Shown here: positions 44,761-56,870 of the stretch, piece by piece
Layout of the letters: each line of letters starts with the position of its first letter
Numbering within the stretch: the stretch's first letter is position 1
Source of the DNA: Ligula intestinalis
Taxonomy: Eukaryota; Platyhelminthes; Cestoda; Diphyllobothriidea; Diphyllobothriidae
Direction of reading: 5' to 3'
Assembly: GCA_036362985.1 (NCBI GenBank)
Contig: JAYGXS010000001.1
Span: 48,767,524 to 48,831,523, forward strand
Length of the DNA stretch: 64,000 bases
The notes under the pieces: generated by a model
The model's database searches: none
Told to the model about the DNA's origin: nothing
Seen by the model: the letters and a program-made list of their open reading frames with translations, nothing else
Position numbers and translations under genes: made by a program

Positions 44761-46688
44761 AGCGCTCGAGCCGTCTTCTTCTGAAGTAATTTACTTCAGA
44801 AACACCCCACTCCCTCTCCGTAGCGCATACACAGGGCTGTCTCAGAATTCGCATTCAGGGAGTTAGGATGTGCCACAGTAACCCACACAAAGGACCACAG
44901 GAAGTTCTGTGTTCACATGGGCAACTCGCCAAGAATAGCTCCCCCTCTGTACTCGGTCACGGAAGAGAGGAAGGAGAGACCGCTTCAAAGCTCTGACAGT
45001 GGTAGACTGTCAGAAATGTCTTGAAGGGGACAGGATGGATTGCCGCGAATTTTGACGTCCTTTAAGCTCGTCAATTATAAGCATACTGAACACAGTCTTA
45101 GTCTTTTGCCCTCCTCGGAAGTGAATGTGTTAACTATGTCTAAATCCTCCGGGATAAGGCCTGTGAGACTCGGAACTAATGCTGATACGATTGTTTAAAC
45201 CGAAATTCGTAATCTTCAACGAGTTAGTTGCTCAGTATCTACAAGCTGCTAGCAAACAGTCTTGCATGCTTAATTGAAAGATGACTGGTTAACGTATTAA
45301 TTGCTGAGGAGATTAAAATGCCGATATTTATAAACTGGCGTATATAGAAGAAAGCGCCCAGGGAATTTTCATAAGCCGTAATCCTGCATCTGCGTCATGT
45401 ACAGACAAAAATCACCGAACAACGGTTTGGTTGTTTAGCTAGTACCCGGGCAGTAATGTAACTGGGCGACTCTTTTGTACGTAACTATTTATCATGCTGA
45501 TAGCACAAGTAATCACCTGTGAATGCTACGCGGTTATCCCGCGGAAACTGATGGATTTCAGCCCAAATATTACTATCAGTTTTTACACCGAGCCTGAAAC
45601 GGTTTGTTCTCAAGAGTTAACTTCAAGTCCGTACATTGTATTTCCTAGAACATTACTCGGTACAGGAACTACTTTTGCGGTTCTTTTGCAAAATTGCCGT
45701 TGTTTTTTTCATAGTTCGAACCACAGGCGGTCGGATCTCACGAGTACTGGTGGTTCGAACTGGTTAACCGCTTATACAAACCAGTCCAAACTCCGGATTT
45801 TAACGAAAACATAAGCTTCGCAACCGCAGACTTTGACGCTGGCCGATATCGAGTGGGTTTGTGAACTGCTTGAGGCTCTCATCTTGTTCAGTAAGCTGCT
45901 GAACCTGTTTGTCGGCCTGCTTCACCTTGTCCCTCATCGTGCTCTCATAGCCAAAGGGCAAACAGCCGAAATGTAGCAACCTCATAGAGTCGATTACTTG
46001 TTACTGTTTTTGCTTCATTTTAGTCAACGATGGATCGATTCACAGGCCCAAAATGTCGAAAAGTTTGACGTCATTCTCCTTTTAAAATAGAAAGAGGACT
46101 TCCCATCCTTCCATTTCGTTTTCATTTTAATGGTGGTGGTGTGCGATCACCCTTTTTTCTACAATCATAGCATGCGGAAGTCATCTTATCAAATCTCCTA
46201 CTCAGGTGGCATCATTTCCCTGTCTTTGCATGCTAAAAATGCTTCAGTGCCCGATCAACTTCTCCATTATACATGTCTTCACAATTTTGTACATTTGCCA
46301 TACTGAATTGCATGCCTTTAAAAGCCCGCATGGTTTAAGTGTTTTCAGTCGTTATTCTCCATCTTTTGCTTTCGCTTAAATCGCTGATTTGGGAGCCATT
46401 TCCTCGCTTCCAACCGAGAGAGCTACCTCTCCTGACGGTTTTGCCCTGCTCATTCATCCACTTCCTTCTACACCTTTAAGCAGGGCGAGGCTGATTGAAC
46501 TTACGTACCCCTCACTTTTAGTGAACCCGACCTTCAATTGGCGTAATCCTGTCCTGGTTGTAGACATTGCTACATATTCATTAGCGATCCCCTATTTGTC
46601 CCCGTTTATTTTATTGTGGATCACCTGTATATACATGAGTTCTCTTTTCCGCCTTCTGACCTATCTCCTCACCGCCCGCACGAAACAG
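44761..46688. other. Intron, last part, nothing recognised
   Basis: No domain or repeat was recognised. The acceptor AAACAG precedes the exon at 46689. Confidence 0.5.
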
Positions 46689-46870
46689 GCTCCGAGATCG
46701 CTGTAATGATTATCCTGACGCTGGCTAAATTATGCATCTCTATGTCCTTCGCATCCGCCTACGTTTTCTCCAGCGAGGTCTACCCGACATCAATAATTAA
46801 TTTGGCTATCGGCATCTGTGTTACCTCAGGAAGACTCGGAGGAACTGTCGCTCCTGCAATCCTCGCATTG
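46689..46870 (+). CDS. SLC22-type transporter, exon with TM10-TM11 and the EVYPT motif
   Basis: The first two bases complete a Cys codon with the T left by the exon at 36411. Then come SEIAVMIILTLAKLCISMSF (TM10) and SSEVYPTSIINLAIG, the SLC22 signature ELYPTxxRN, with the usual Arg replaced by Ile. A glycine-rich turn SGRLGGTVAP and the start of TM11 follow. The spacing from APLDY in the previous exon to this helix equals that in human SLC22 proteins, so the two exons join directly. The donor is GTAAGC at 46871, phase 0. Confidence 0.9.
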
Positions 46871-46987
46871 GTAAGCACTACTACTATATACCTCTTTCGA
46901 ATACCCGCATACGTCGTATTAACTGGTAACCCAAGTTATACAGTTTAACCGTGTGCCACTCCGAAGATCTAAAGGGCCTTATCACGG

Positions 46988-47222
46988 TTGGCTGTCTAGT
47001 AGCCCTTTTTGGACCAGGAGTCCCGCCGAATCGGCCTCAATCCCGGCGGCGAGGAGGAGGAGGAGGAGTCGGAGCAGCATGGTCGGGAGAGGCCGCTCCG
47101 TCATCAAAGCAAAGATGGAGAGGAGGGGAGATAGATCAACCGTAGGGGAGATTGGTGTAGCAGACTTTGGCCGCCGTGAGGGCGGGTGGGAACACGACAA
47201 AGACGCGTCTGCTGTGGTTCCC
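46988..47222 (-). mobile_element. Second copy of the 231-bp insertion element
   Basis: It matches 32628-32858 along its length in the same orientation (GGAGTCGGAGCAGCATGGTC, GGCCGCCGTGAGGGCGGGTG and GACGCGTCTGCTGTGGTTCC). It has an imperfect direct repeat at its edges: CCTTATCACG before and CCTTACCACG after, 9 of 10 bases. A (GGA)n run inside is longer than in the first copy. Confidence 0.75.
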
Positions 47223-48773
47223 CCTTACCACGCTCGTTGTTTCCTGTTCTGGTGCTACCTTTCAGTGCGAGTTATACGACCAGACACTGATTCCAGACAC
47301 CCTTCGTGGGGCAGACGGAGTTCTTCTTGGGAATGATAATTCGTGTGACATTTACCTGCCGACCAAGCTGACCTTTGCGCTGTATGCCAACTTAGCAGAA
47401 CCTGCTCTGATCGTTCACGTGTCACCTGTCTTGCCTCGTTCTTTGTCTGCAGCAGGAAAAAGTATCGACTAAACCTCATTACCTCTCAGTACGCTTAGTA
47501 GAACGAGTTGTTTCTCCCAGACAGGCTGCTTATCCCCCCCTTCATCCGCCAGGCGATTCGGCTGTCTTGAAAAACTAGCCAGTCCTGGTGGCTGAAAGCA
47601 CTACCCGCGCACACAGGCTTAACAGTCAGTAGCAGATCCTCACACGCGAGCCCAGCGACCTTGGCTGGTGTCTTTACCGCCTGGATTTGTTTTTGTCGTA
47701 CAGAGTTTGTCTGACTCGGCTTGCGAATAAACGTTACGAGTTTAGCAGGCATCTACTATGTCTTTTTTCCGGATTAATAGCTGAATTTCCAACACATTTG
47801 ACGGTTCTGCTTTTGAATCTCATCAAAATATGCAGTTTTTGGTCCCCGATTATCGTTGCCATTTGTTCCTGAGTAGTCTCTAGTAGTGGAGTACTGCTAG
47901 CGGGAATTTTAGGAATATTTTAAAATCGTTTAGCGCTGTTGTTTAACACCCATGTAGTCACTGTTTAGTGCATTTTTGGCATAAATAATGTAGCTGTTTT
48001 GTGCCTACCTGCACACACTTTATGAACACGTTTTTCCACTATCCTTTACAATGTTTAATTATTACTTTCAAGCTCCACAGAGTCCCGTTATTTTCCTTTT
48101 AATGTGAAATTTCCTTATTATGAGATTAATGCTTCCATGTGTTGTGATGAAATCAAGAATACTGGTTATGCATCTGTGCATCTGGTTCGTTTATAAAACC
48201 GCATGTTTCTTTGACAGAGGTTACGTTTTCTAACTGCCATTAAGAAATACCGTTCATTTCAAAACGCCTTTAAGAGCATTGATCAGAGTCTCACGAAGGT
48301 CTGCCTACAGAACCTACAGCAAATGCCAGATTGAACAAGTTTATTAAAAAGTCCCATTTCGAGTGTGAACAGTGGCTGTTCTCTTAACTATAGTTTTTTT
48401 ATCTTCAATCATTTTGCGCAAAAGTTTGGCGATATCAGATTCATCCAGTTGCATAGACCAATATGTCGAAATAAAACCTACGTCAGCATTTCGCGTTCTT
48501 TATTCTGCGTCAGCTACTGAAAGAAGTCAACTTTGCACTTGTCGCTTGTGGAGGCAAAATCGATGGTCCTCCTTACGGACTTCCCTCCTCCACCCGTTTT
48601 TTGGCCGCGCAATCCTTGGCTTTGAGCGATCAGTCTTAGCCCGGACGCGCGTGCATACACTTATCCCGTGAAGCCTCTGTACATGTCTTAAACTGCGCGC
48701 ATCTGAGCGTGGATAACCTGGATAATTCGTCGTCCTGCCTTAGATCTGCCCGCGAACACTCCTCTCTCGCCCA

Positions 48774-48795
48774 CCCCCCCCCCCCCCCCCCCCCC
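48774..48795. repeat. Poly-C run of 22 bases
   Basis: An uninterrupted run of C, seen directly. Confidence 0.97.
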
Positions 48796-51700
48796 TCTCG
48801 CCCACGATTTAGTGATCTCTTTCCTATTCGTGTTTTATTTTCCGTTACGATCATAGGCATCCAGCTAATCAGGTCGGCCAGTCGTACCTTGGCAGAGGGA
48901 CGGTGCTGCGAATGTCTTTGCGTTGTTATGAGTTTATTTTGATAGCCGTCTAAGATGCCTATTTTTTCCTTAGCCCTGATCTGCTGCCTTTCGGATTGGT
49001 ACTGTGATTAAGAAGCGTCTCCTGCTAGTGGCATCTTGGAAACCGAACAGTGAAAAAAAAAACAGTTCTTCAAAATGTGCTGTTTCAGCCCTCTATCATA
49101 ACGTGAGCTGCTCTGTTAGAGACAAAAAACATACACGGTTTTGTGGCCGTTATTCTCATATTTGTAAGTTTGATTGGGTAAGATAGCCGTTAATACCATA
49201 TAAAAAGATGCGCCCTCATCCGAGGTTTAAGGTGGAATTTGCGAATAATTAAACAAACGAACAGTAGGGTCAACGTTGTTATCATTTGTAACATGTTTGA
49301 TCGTCTAAACACGAAACGGGAATAAAAACGCCCCCCCCACTGAAAGTGGGTAGCCTTGTAATACATTTCACGAAGGGCAGATATTCCCTTGCCTTAGGCC
49401 TAGCATGAATGTAGCATGTAACCTTGATCGTAGTCCTTATTTTGCCCCACATCTAAGCCCTACAACTAACCCGAACCCAAACCTTAACCCCCTCCTTTAA
49501 CTTTGACTGCAGCATTAAATATGACCTTAGCGTTAAGCTTAATCCCACACCTGATTTTCCTTGAATTTGGCACATAGGCACATACATTGTGGGCAATTCC
49601 TGTTCCCATGTCCTGCTAAGGCGGCCATAAAAGTCATTTTTTACCTACATGTTGTGAATACTACCTGTAATGACAGGCACTTGGATAATTCAACCAAACC
49701 TGGCGGACGAAACCTGCTTTTCGGTCTGACTTCGGACTACCCACGCATCCATACGCAAAAAATAATGAAATGACCTCTAGCAAAGGCTTCCTGCGAAATA
49801 TGCAGGTTCTGTAGTGATATGAATAATCAGTCGCCGAGTGGTTGATTATTCAGTTACTTACCAGTTACCTACCATACGAGCACACTTCCCCCGCGCCAAA
49901 TGAAGCCGGTATCTCGTCGGTACTATATCCAGCTGAACTGTTTAGGTCGTAAAATCGGCTTTTGTGTCAACTTAAAAAGAATAAACAAGTAATTTTTAAT
50001 GTTGCATGCATCAGGTAAAAGGAACATACTGGATTCCATGACGCAATAACTTTAAGGCTTTGTATGTACACCATTCTGAAAGTCATAATCAATCTCACTG
50101 GTTAGTCCGAAATTCGTGATAGAGATATTCTCTTTCCCGGGAGTCCACTAACAAGTGATTTTGCCGTCTTGAATACGCTATATGAACTTATTATAACCCA
50201 GTCTATAATCTATACGTGGAACATCGAAGATCGAATCCTGTGAAGTATTAGGAGTGGTTACGGAGCATTTTTAACCACTTAAAAGGTATGGTTCTATCGT
50301 TACAGATGGTAGACCATCTAAAATACACCAAACACATATTTATGAGAATAAGAAATGAAAAGGGGAGGGGCAACTGTTTGTTTTACGAATCGCATCATCC
50401 AAAGTCTGGGAAGTATTATTTCCAATACAAAATTTGAAGTAGACTCGAGTATGTGATAGTGATCTCCATCGAATTCTACGTGGGATATTCCATTTCTTCT
50501 TTATGTTCGAGGAGATTCGCGGCTTATTGGTTCTCCTAAAATTAATCATTTGACCCCATCCGTGTTTTTGTTTGTCGGTGCAGCTAAAAAATAAGGCTGT
50601 CCATCGTTGAACTTACGATAAGTGTAATTTAAAGTGCATTTTTAGGCCTAAAACTTTTTAATGTTCGCCTTCATATCCACATTAATATGCGTATCATTTA
50701 TTGTATGGTAACTTTTTCTCAGTCAATGCTAACTCGGAATGCTGCATTTATGATTGGTTATTAACTGACTGCTTGATCCCTTGTTCAGATTTTGTTCTTA
50801 TTTTGCGTATTTCTTCTTCTCCTTCTTTTATCACCATTCGTCGCAAGTATCCGTCCTTTATCAACCCCCCAACCCTTCCTATTTCATCATCCTCTGCTCT
50901 GCCTCTGGTCTGGGCTTCTCGGGTGTTGTTTGTTGTAGACATGTATAGTTTCTTGATTGTACGTCCGTTATTGTGTTCCAGTGGCTTTTTTCGTCTGCCC
51001 ATGGAACGAGCGGTTCTTGGCCTCATAAAAGCTTGGTATATAAACGTGTCTATAGCTATCGTTCCTTTCATTACCGCGTCTTTTCGACTTGTATTGTTCT
51101 CTGGGATGTCATAGTAATTGATTGTATGTCCACTTGCTCCGATTTTTTTCGACTTCACAGCAATGTTTGCCTCTTTCGTAGGTGCTGAGCGGAACACGTC
51201 AGCGGTTTTGATCAGCTTCTCTTTTTATTCCTTAGGTATTCGATAACCTCAGTATACACCGTTGCTAGTTTCTAACCAATATCCTTACCCGGTCGTCAGC
51301 ACTCCACATGTATGCATTTGCTTCATTGGTTAACTTCGAGGGTGAATCACTGGGAATTACTCATCCAACCTTGCACAGACATACACACTGGTTTGCTGCA
51401 ATCTCGGGCGCGTTTCTGGTCGTCCATTTGGTTTCAGTTAAACGTGTCTCAGTCTTTGGTCCTGTTTGAGGTCGCGGTGATTTTGCGTTTACGTATTCAA
51501 GCTGGCTCAGTCACCTCCTTTTCGACCAGTCTTCTCTGCAGACCCAAATGTGGCCTGAATACTTCTACCCACGACATCTGACCAACTGCAAATTTCCGAC
51601 TGCTTCAGACATCTGCGCCTGTCTGAAGAATTCTTGTGAATCTGAAAGTTCGTCACATACTTAAAAGCCTATTCAGGCGATGTCATTTTGTCAGGAGTCT

Positions 51701-52149
51701 TAAATGATCACAGGTCCTTTTTATGGTAACCAATCTGGTACGAGTCTCTGCTCTGGAAGTCCAACACTGCACAGGTGGAGTGCCCAAAAACATCATAAGT
51801 TTTCAAAATTCCGCTACATCTTAACCCGTTGTAAACTTTTTGATGTCAATGACGTTTGTCGTGGCTTGCGCTATTTCTTTTCATATGATCATTACGAAAT
51901 TTAGATTCCGAGCTGTGAATGCAATCCATGGGTGTTTATGTTTACTAACACTTGGCATATTTGTTAGGAATTTTGTCCTTGACGTGGTTTTTCTCCTCGC
52001 CAATGTCGGAAATTCCACAACAGTGCTGGACAAATTCCATGATAGCTATCCTCTCAAGATTGTATGTTAGAAGGTCCGAGCTCTATATTAATTCCCAGGC
52101 AACCACCTTAACATACCGAGGTCTTATTTACGCAGTATACTTTCGTAGG

Positions 52150-52230
52150 GGGAGGAGGGGGGTTGGAAGATTTCAATAATCCATTTGACCCAGTTGTGAA
52201 ACTCTCGGCGACCCGACTCGTCACGAGCTC
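52150..52230 (+). repeat. SINE family 1, fragment
   Basis: It contains the words AGATTTCAATAATCCATTTG and ACCCAGTTGTGAAA, which correspond to the family tail read on the opposite strand, followed by a degraded head. Confidence 0.45.
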
Positions 52231-52419
52231 TCGAGGTGATTATTGCAACCGCCGGTAGTCTGTCTTTATTGTTGGTGAAGAAGGCGAACCGGTTTCGCCA
52301 GGTCGGTTGCTTTTATCCGTCGAAACCTATGATGAGATTCACATAAGCAGCGAGTAAAATAATTTATGTTACTAGGCATTTTTTGGTAAAGTTGAGTGAT
52401 TTATTTTATCCAAGTGTGA

Positions 52420-52757
52420 AAAATTCGACTGCGTCGAGGACGCCGATTTTTTTCATAGTTGGGTGAAATGAATTATTTCCGATCTGCCAAACCGTATCCT
52501 CCCTATTAATTAAGGATCCCTAGTGGATTTTGGATTGATTGCTTAGGAAATCCTGCTTGCTGTAGAAGAAGAAGATTTGGTGGATTCCATACGTTGCACT
52601 GGGCTGAGCGGTTACATCGACCCAGGTATGATCAAAGTCACGGCTCCCGATGGGGGCCTCGTAGTTCAGCTGGCTAGAGCATTCCCTGCATTAAAACCTT
52701 CCTCTTCCTGGCATGGGTTTGAATCTCACTCAGTTTTTCACAATTGGGTCAAATAAT
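52420..52757 (+). repeat. tRNA-derived SINE, family 1 (plus copy, with leader and preceding tail)
   Basis: The leader (52500-52645) has GATTGCTTAGGAAATCCTGC and GGTGGATTCCATACG. The head (52649-52725) has GGCCTCGTAGTTCAGCTGGC (A box) and ATGGGTTTGAATCTCAC (B box). The tail is TTTTTCACAATTGGGTCAAA. A tail of another copy precedes the leader (52440-52490), which suggests a dimeric or chained element. Confidence 0.72.
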
Positions 52758-53315
52758 TCCATGTGCATTCATGTAGAACCGCGTGCAATCAATCTTTGCT
52801 TCGTTCTTCTTCCTGTCTTGCCTTCACCATGGCTTTAGTTTTCCCCGCCGTATCTTCTAGCATTTTTGTCTAACCTCCGTCTGAATTTGTGTTAACCGAG
52901 AGCCGGGCGAGGAGTGCGATCCCATTTTCCCTCAACACTGCCTTCCTGTCTTGCGGCAGTTACTCGGAGATGGTGAAGGGCTGTGTGTAGATTCAACTGA
53001 CTCAGCCATCGTTCAGCACATTCTTCCAATCTATTTCTTTATAATTGCGAACTTCTTTGTAAGCCTAAGTGCGTGCCTGTGCACTAATGCCCTGACTTCG
53101 TTTGTTTTTTTCCGTCGCTTGAATAGCATTGCGGAGCCCAGGAACCTCCTCCATCATCTCTATTGTTCAACTGTTTACGCCTGCCCCTGGCATGTTACTA
53201 GAGCTCATTTACACACCTTCATCATTTCTTTGTAGTTTCGAAGTTACCTAATTGTGTTTAACAACCTTTTTTACCTGGTCTAGTCTTTCATTTGAATATT
53301 TTTTTCTGTTTTCAG

Positions 53316-53435
53316 GGTCGTATTAAATCCTCCATTGTGTTCGGTGTTCTCACTCTTATTAGTGGTTTTGCCGCGCTGCTGTTGCGAGAAACAATCGGAA
53401 AACAAATTCCTGCTACCTCTTACGAAGTCACCTGA
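53316..53435 (+). CDS. SLC22-type transporter, last coding exon (TM12 and C-terminus)
   Basis: After a T-rich tract and CAG the exon reads GRIKSSIVFGVLTLISGFAA, the last membrane helix, then LLLRETIGKQIPAT, the family's closing motif (usually LPETKGxxLPET). The C-terminus is short (SYEVT) and stops with TGA at 53433-53435. Phase 0 fits the previous donor at 46870. The TM11-TM12 link is about five residues shorter than in human relatives, so a tiny exon in between is possible but not needed. Confidence 0.9.
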   Translation, partial: GRIKSSIVFGVLTLISGFAALLLRETIGKQIPATSYEVT

Positions 53436-53904
53436 AGACTTTGTCGTTGCAATGTTTCTGCCTCCATCATCCTCATCCCGTGTCGAGTGTGTTCTCCTGA
53501 CTTCTTTCTTTTTGTATGAAAGTTTTGTGGACTACACCATTTTTCTGTAGCTTTGGTCATTATCATGATGAGACTAAGCTGCACTTGCGAAACTTTCCCC
53601 TTCTACTTCTCACAACGGTTATCATTTTTAAGTACAATCATGTCCTCGGCTTCTTCTTGCAGACCATATCATGATTGGTAAATCAAGAATTCGATAGACC
53701 GGAATGTGTGCTTTTAACCGTTTTTTCCTAAAAGCTTTAAGTAAATGACCCTTTGCCAGTTTGAATTACACTCAGTGTGCGATCTCGCGAACTGCTAACC
53801 AGCCTCTGAAATGCGTTTTCGGTGAAAGTTAAGTTGATCTACCATCTTAGACACCCCCACCTCTAGAATTCTATCTATCAGAACCGGTGAGATTATTTTA
53901 GTTC

Positions 53905-54035
53905 AGTTTTGTTAGTTTCCAGTTGACCCAATTGTGAAAAATCCACAGCCTTACGGGGATTCGTACCCATACAGCAGGGAAGGCTTTTGTACAGCAAAGT
54001 CTCTACCATTAAGCTACGATGGTTACTTTTGTTTA
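53905..54035 (-). repeat. tRNA-derived SINE, family 1 (minus copy)
   Basis: On the minus strand it has the A box CGTAGCTTAATGGTAGAGAC, the B box ATGGGTACGAATCCCCG, and the tail TTTTTCACAATTGGGTCAAC. The leader is absent. Confidence 0.7.
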
Positions 54036-54075
54036 ATTTAGTATAAAGTTGTTTCTGAAGTATCGGCGGTATCTG

Positions 54076-54081
54076 AATAAA
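54076..54081 (+). promoter_or_regulatory. Candidate polyadenylation signal AATAAA
   Basis: It is the first plain AATAAA downstream of the stop codon of the transporter gene, about 640 bases away. This is a weak call, because the hexamer is common in AT-rich DNA. Confidence 0.25.
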
Positions 54082-54179
54082 CTAAATAACAAATTGAAAA
54101 CGAGACTTAAGCAAAACTAATTAAACTAAAAGGGGTAAGTAAGGTGGGCCAAAAACATAACTGTTACCGCTTTTTTCAA

Positions 54180-54740
54180 GTAGAAAGGCCCTTCTAAGGG
54201 GGATTTGTTATCTTGCAGCATAAAGCTAAGCTTTTTTCATATTCGCCAGTATACGGGCTCTTAAACGCAATATTTCTCGACCGCCTACGAAAAGTGAATC
54301 GAATAAAAAATGATCACTTAAGTAGTCAACTTTTTTTTGCTGCTTTTCAATGCCTCTATAAATTCAAATATGTTTGGCAGAAATAATGTATGAACGTACA
54401 TTTTTGTTCGCATTTCGGAGCAAATCACATCGAAAACTGCTAATGGAAGAAGGGGATCTATTGATTTAAAAAGTTGGTAATTATGGAATTTATTGTAAGA
54501 TACTGCCGTGCCTATCCCAGTAGCACATTTTCCGAGCGTCTATTAGTACTCCCTGTGAAGTTAACAGACGGCCCACATAGTATAAATGAATGCATGCTTC
54601 CCTATACCCGAAAGGCAAACGGCTTTTAGATTTAAAATCCGAACTGCAAATGCGACGGCAGCTAAAACTCAAAAATAATTCGTGATTTGAAAATCTTTTT
54701 CAAACCGAAATACCCTCCTCTCGGGTATGACATTTTTAGA
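54180..54740 (+). repeat. Diverged repeat, partner of 26510-27160
   Basis: It carries the same ordered blocks as the intronic copy: GCTAAGCTTTTTTCATATTC, CTTAAGTAGTC, TATAAATTCAAATATG, ACTGCAAATGC, AAAAATAATTCG and CTTTTTCAAACC. Confidence 0.5.
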
Positions 54741-56670
54741 AAGCGTGGTTGGCTGTGAAATGAGTGCAAGAAAAGAAACTTTTCCATAAAAAATACTTAA
54801 ATCTATGATAGCGTCGAGAATATGTTGAAAAATGCATGCTACTTAAACCGTCATTTTTTGAAAAGCCGACGACCTGGTGCGACCAAAGTGTGTTGGGATC
54901 GCGCTACCCGATTATCCATATCATAAACCCACTTAGGTTACGCCTCGTAATCCAAAACGCATTTCAAAAACGTTGGTTCACAGGATCGGCAAGTAGCTGG
55001 ACGCCGAGGGTTTTTCATGTTACTTGAACCGCATAGACTTTTCATTTCCGGCCTATTTTGGGTTGGCAGCGTGAGTTTTAATTTTCCCATGCGGTTGTGT
55101 TGCTGTGCGCATAGTACCTGTGCGTTTAACCCACTCAGTAGGGATGAACTAAGACCGGTCGTCATGGGAGAGTGAACACGTTTTCCCTGCCAAAGACCAG
55201 GATGAACCCGGTGTCCTCAGTTTTTGACGGTGTTCACTTCCGCGCCGATTAATATTCCGAGGTTTTCCCTGCAACTGTGTCCGCACGAAGTTCACAGTCG
55301 GTGAACAGAAAACTGCAACGAAGGAAGATGCGACTGCCACCTTCGTTAGTGCGTTGACGGTCACTGCCAGCAGACCGTCCTCCTTCCCATCGCCCCCTGT
55401 GTCTGTATTACTGACTAATTCTGTGGCTCTGTCAGTGATTAAATATCCGTAGAGCTAAATACTTCGCATCGCGACAACGCAACCGATGAGGAGTATTACG
55501 CTTGTGTGTTAGGATTCTAGTCCCTTTTCGGGGGTCTACGGCCGTCCCCCTGGCTACCTGGTATTGTATCCTTAAGGAGTGATATGTGTCCGGCGCTGGG
55601 CAGTTTCCCTCGAACAGCAAGGTGTTCACTCATTGCACTGCTCTAGAATATGTGTGCTGTAGAGGAAACACAGCTGCGGATATGCTAGTGTCAGCTTACT
55701 GTTGTCGAGAGGAACACGTGATTCCTGGTAGAATAGGTGTATAAGCCATCAAAGGCTGTGAGAATTCAACAAGTGAGTAGTTTTTGGAACCAAACAAAGG
55801 CAAAAGGGGTAGAGGTGTGGGAAGCGGGAATAGTTTGGTGTTATAAAAAGTCCATTTAATTATTATTTCTGACTTCCTGGCATAAGTTCCTTCCTAGGTC
55901 TGCAAATATGGTACACAGAATTTTGTGACAAGCATGTACGGCAGAATTTATTTGATCAAACAAATTTCATGACTGCTCATCAGCTGCAGCCTGTCTTTGC
56001 ATAGGATGAATAACAAGTGGACAATAGCACAATTTGAATGTCAACAAAATCGATAAAAGCAAGATCAATTTGCGCGCCGGTGAACATTCATATTGTCAAC
56101 CTAACTAAGGAAGGGGCGGAAATTTTGGGGAAGGAAATAACACAAAAACAAAAGGGTGACTAAATGTAGGCTTATGGTCACCAAGTCAGCTGTAGGTTAG
56201 CCACATGTTCTAATTGCTTACATAGGTCGGGTTTCTCCCGCCGTATATGGGCTGCTTCCATGTAGCGTAATGCCCGGTTTTTTGTGCTCGAACAAGAACT
56301 CGGAAAGATGTTTTCGGATTGACAGACTGACCACTGTCCAATAGATGTTTTGTAATAGAGGACCGAGGTACTTTTTCTTCCTGTTTAAAAAGCCACGAAG
56401 GCTCGACGACCTCTCATTTTTTAAAATGCTAACTTAGAACATGTCTTCGGGCGTTGTTTACACTTTATATAAGGTAGGCTGATGTTTCTGCCAAGCGATA
56501 CAAGTGCGATGGCGACAAACATCTGACCAGATGGGTTGAAGCGTCTTTGAAGATGCACTCTAAGTGTAAATTTAGTATAAATAGACGAACTGATATCGTT
56601 TTTTACCGCAAAGAAATCCCATTGGTTTGCGAAAGAAACCTGAACAATACATAAATATTCCCATGCTTGA
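54741..56670. other. No feature recognised
   Basis: Only chance reading frames were seen here. Confidence 0.5.
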
Positions 56671-56870
56671 TTTGAGAAGTCAAGTTGGAAAACACAGTGT
56701 TTTCAGCAAATCATCATCAGGCCACACACACATTTGCAAGGGTACTCTGATTACAGACTACATTTATTAGCCCCTGTCTAACTGTACAGTTTTAATTACT
56801 CTTGCAAATGTGTATGTGACCTGATGATGATTTGCTGAAAACACTGTGTTTGCCAACTTGACTTCTCAAA
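56671..56870. repeat. Near-perfect 70-bp inverted repeat made of PLE-terminal-like sequence
   Basis: 56671-56740 and 56801-56870 are reverse complements with 67 of 70 bases matching, around a 60-base loop whose middle is the palindrome ACTGTACAGT. Each arm carries CTGATGA followed by TGATTTGCT and GAAAAC. This is the same order as the motif downstream of the PLE endonuclease at 29.5 kb, including the following TTTGCCAAC.GACTT. No PLE coding sequence lies between the arms. Confidence 0.88.

Larger units (their letters stand above)
46871..53315. other. Last intron, repeats only
   Basis: 6,445-base GT-AG intron holding an insertion element (46988), a 22-base poly-C run (48774-48795), a degenerate telomere-like tract (49430-49500) and SINE copies (52150-52760). 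Frames at 50701-51197 on both strands match nothing known to me. Confidence 0.55.
53436..54180 (+). other. Probable 3' untranslated region and downstream flank
   Basis: No further coding signal follows the TGA. The first clear AATAAA lies at 54076, after a SINE copy. An earlier, non-canonical poly-A site is possible. Confidence 0.4.

Noticed and set aside
47230..47480. Extra transporter exon after the CAG at 47261
   Set aside because: The reading has no membrane helix or SLC22 motif, and the exons at 46689 and 53316 already join in phase.
50701..51197. Overlapping long frames on both strands (137 and 149 codons)
   Set aside because: No recognisable motif; the mirrored openness on both strands suggests base-composition bias. 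A mobile-element relic cannot be excluded.
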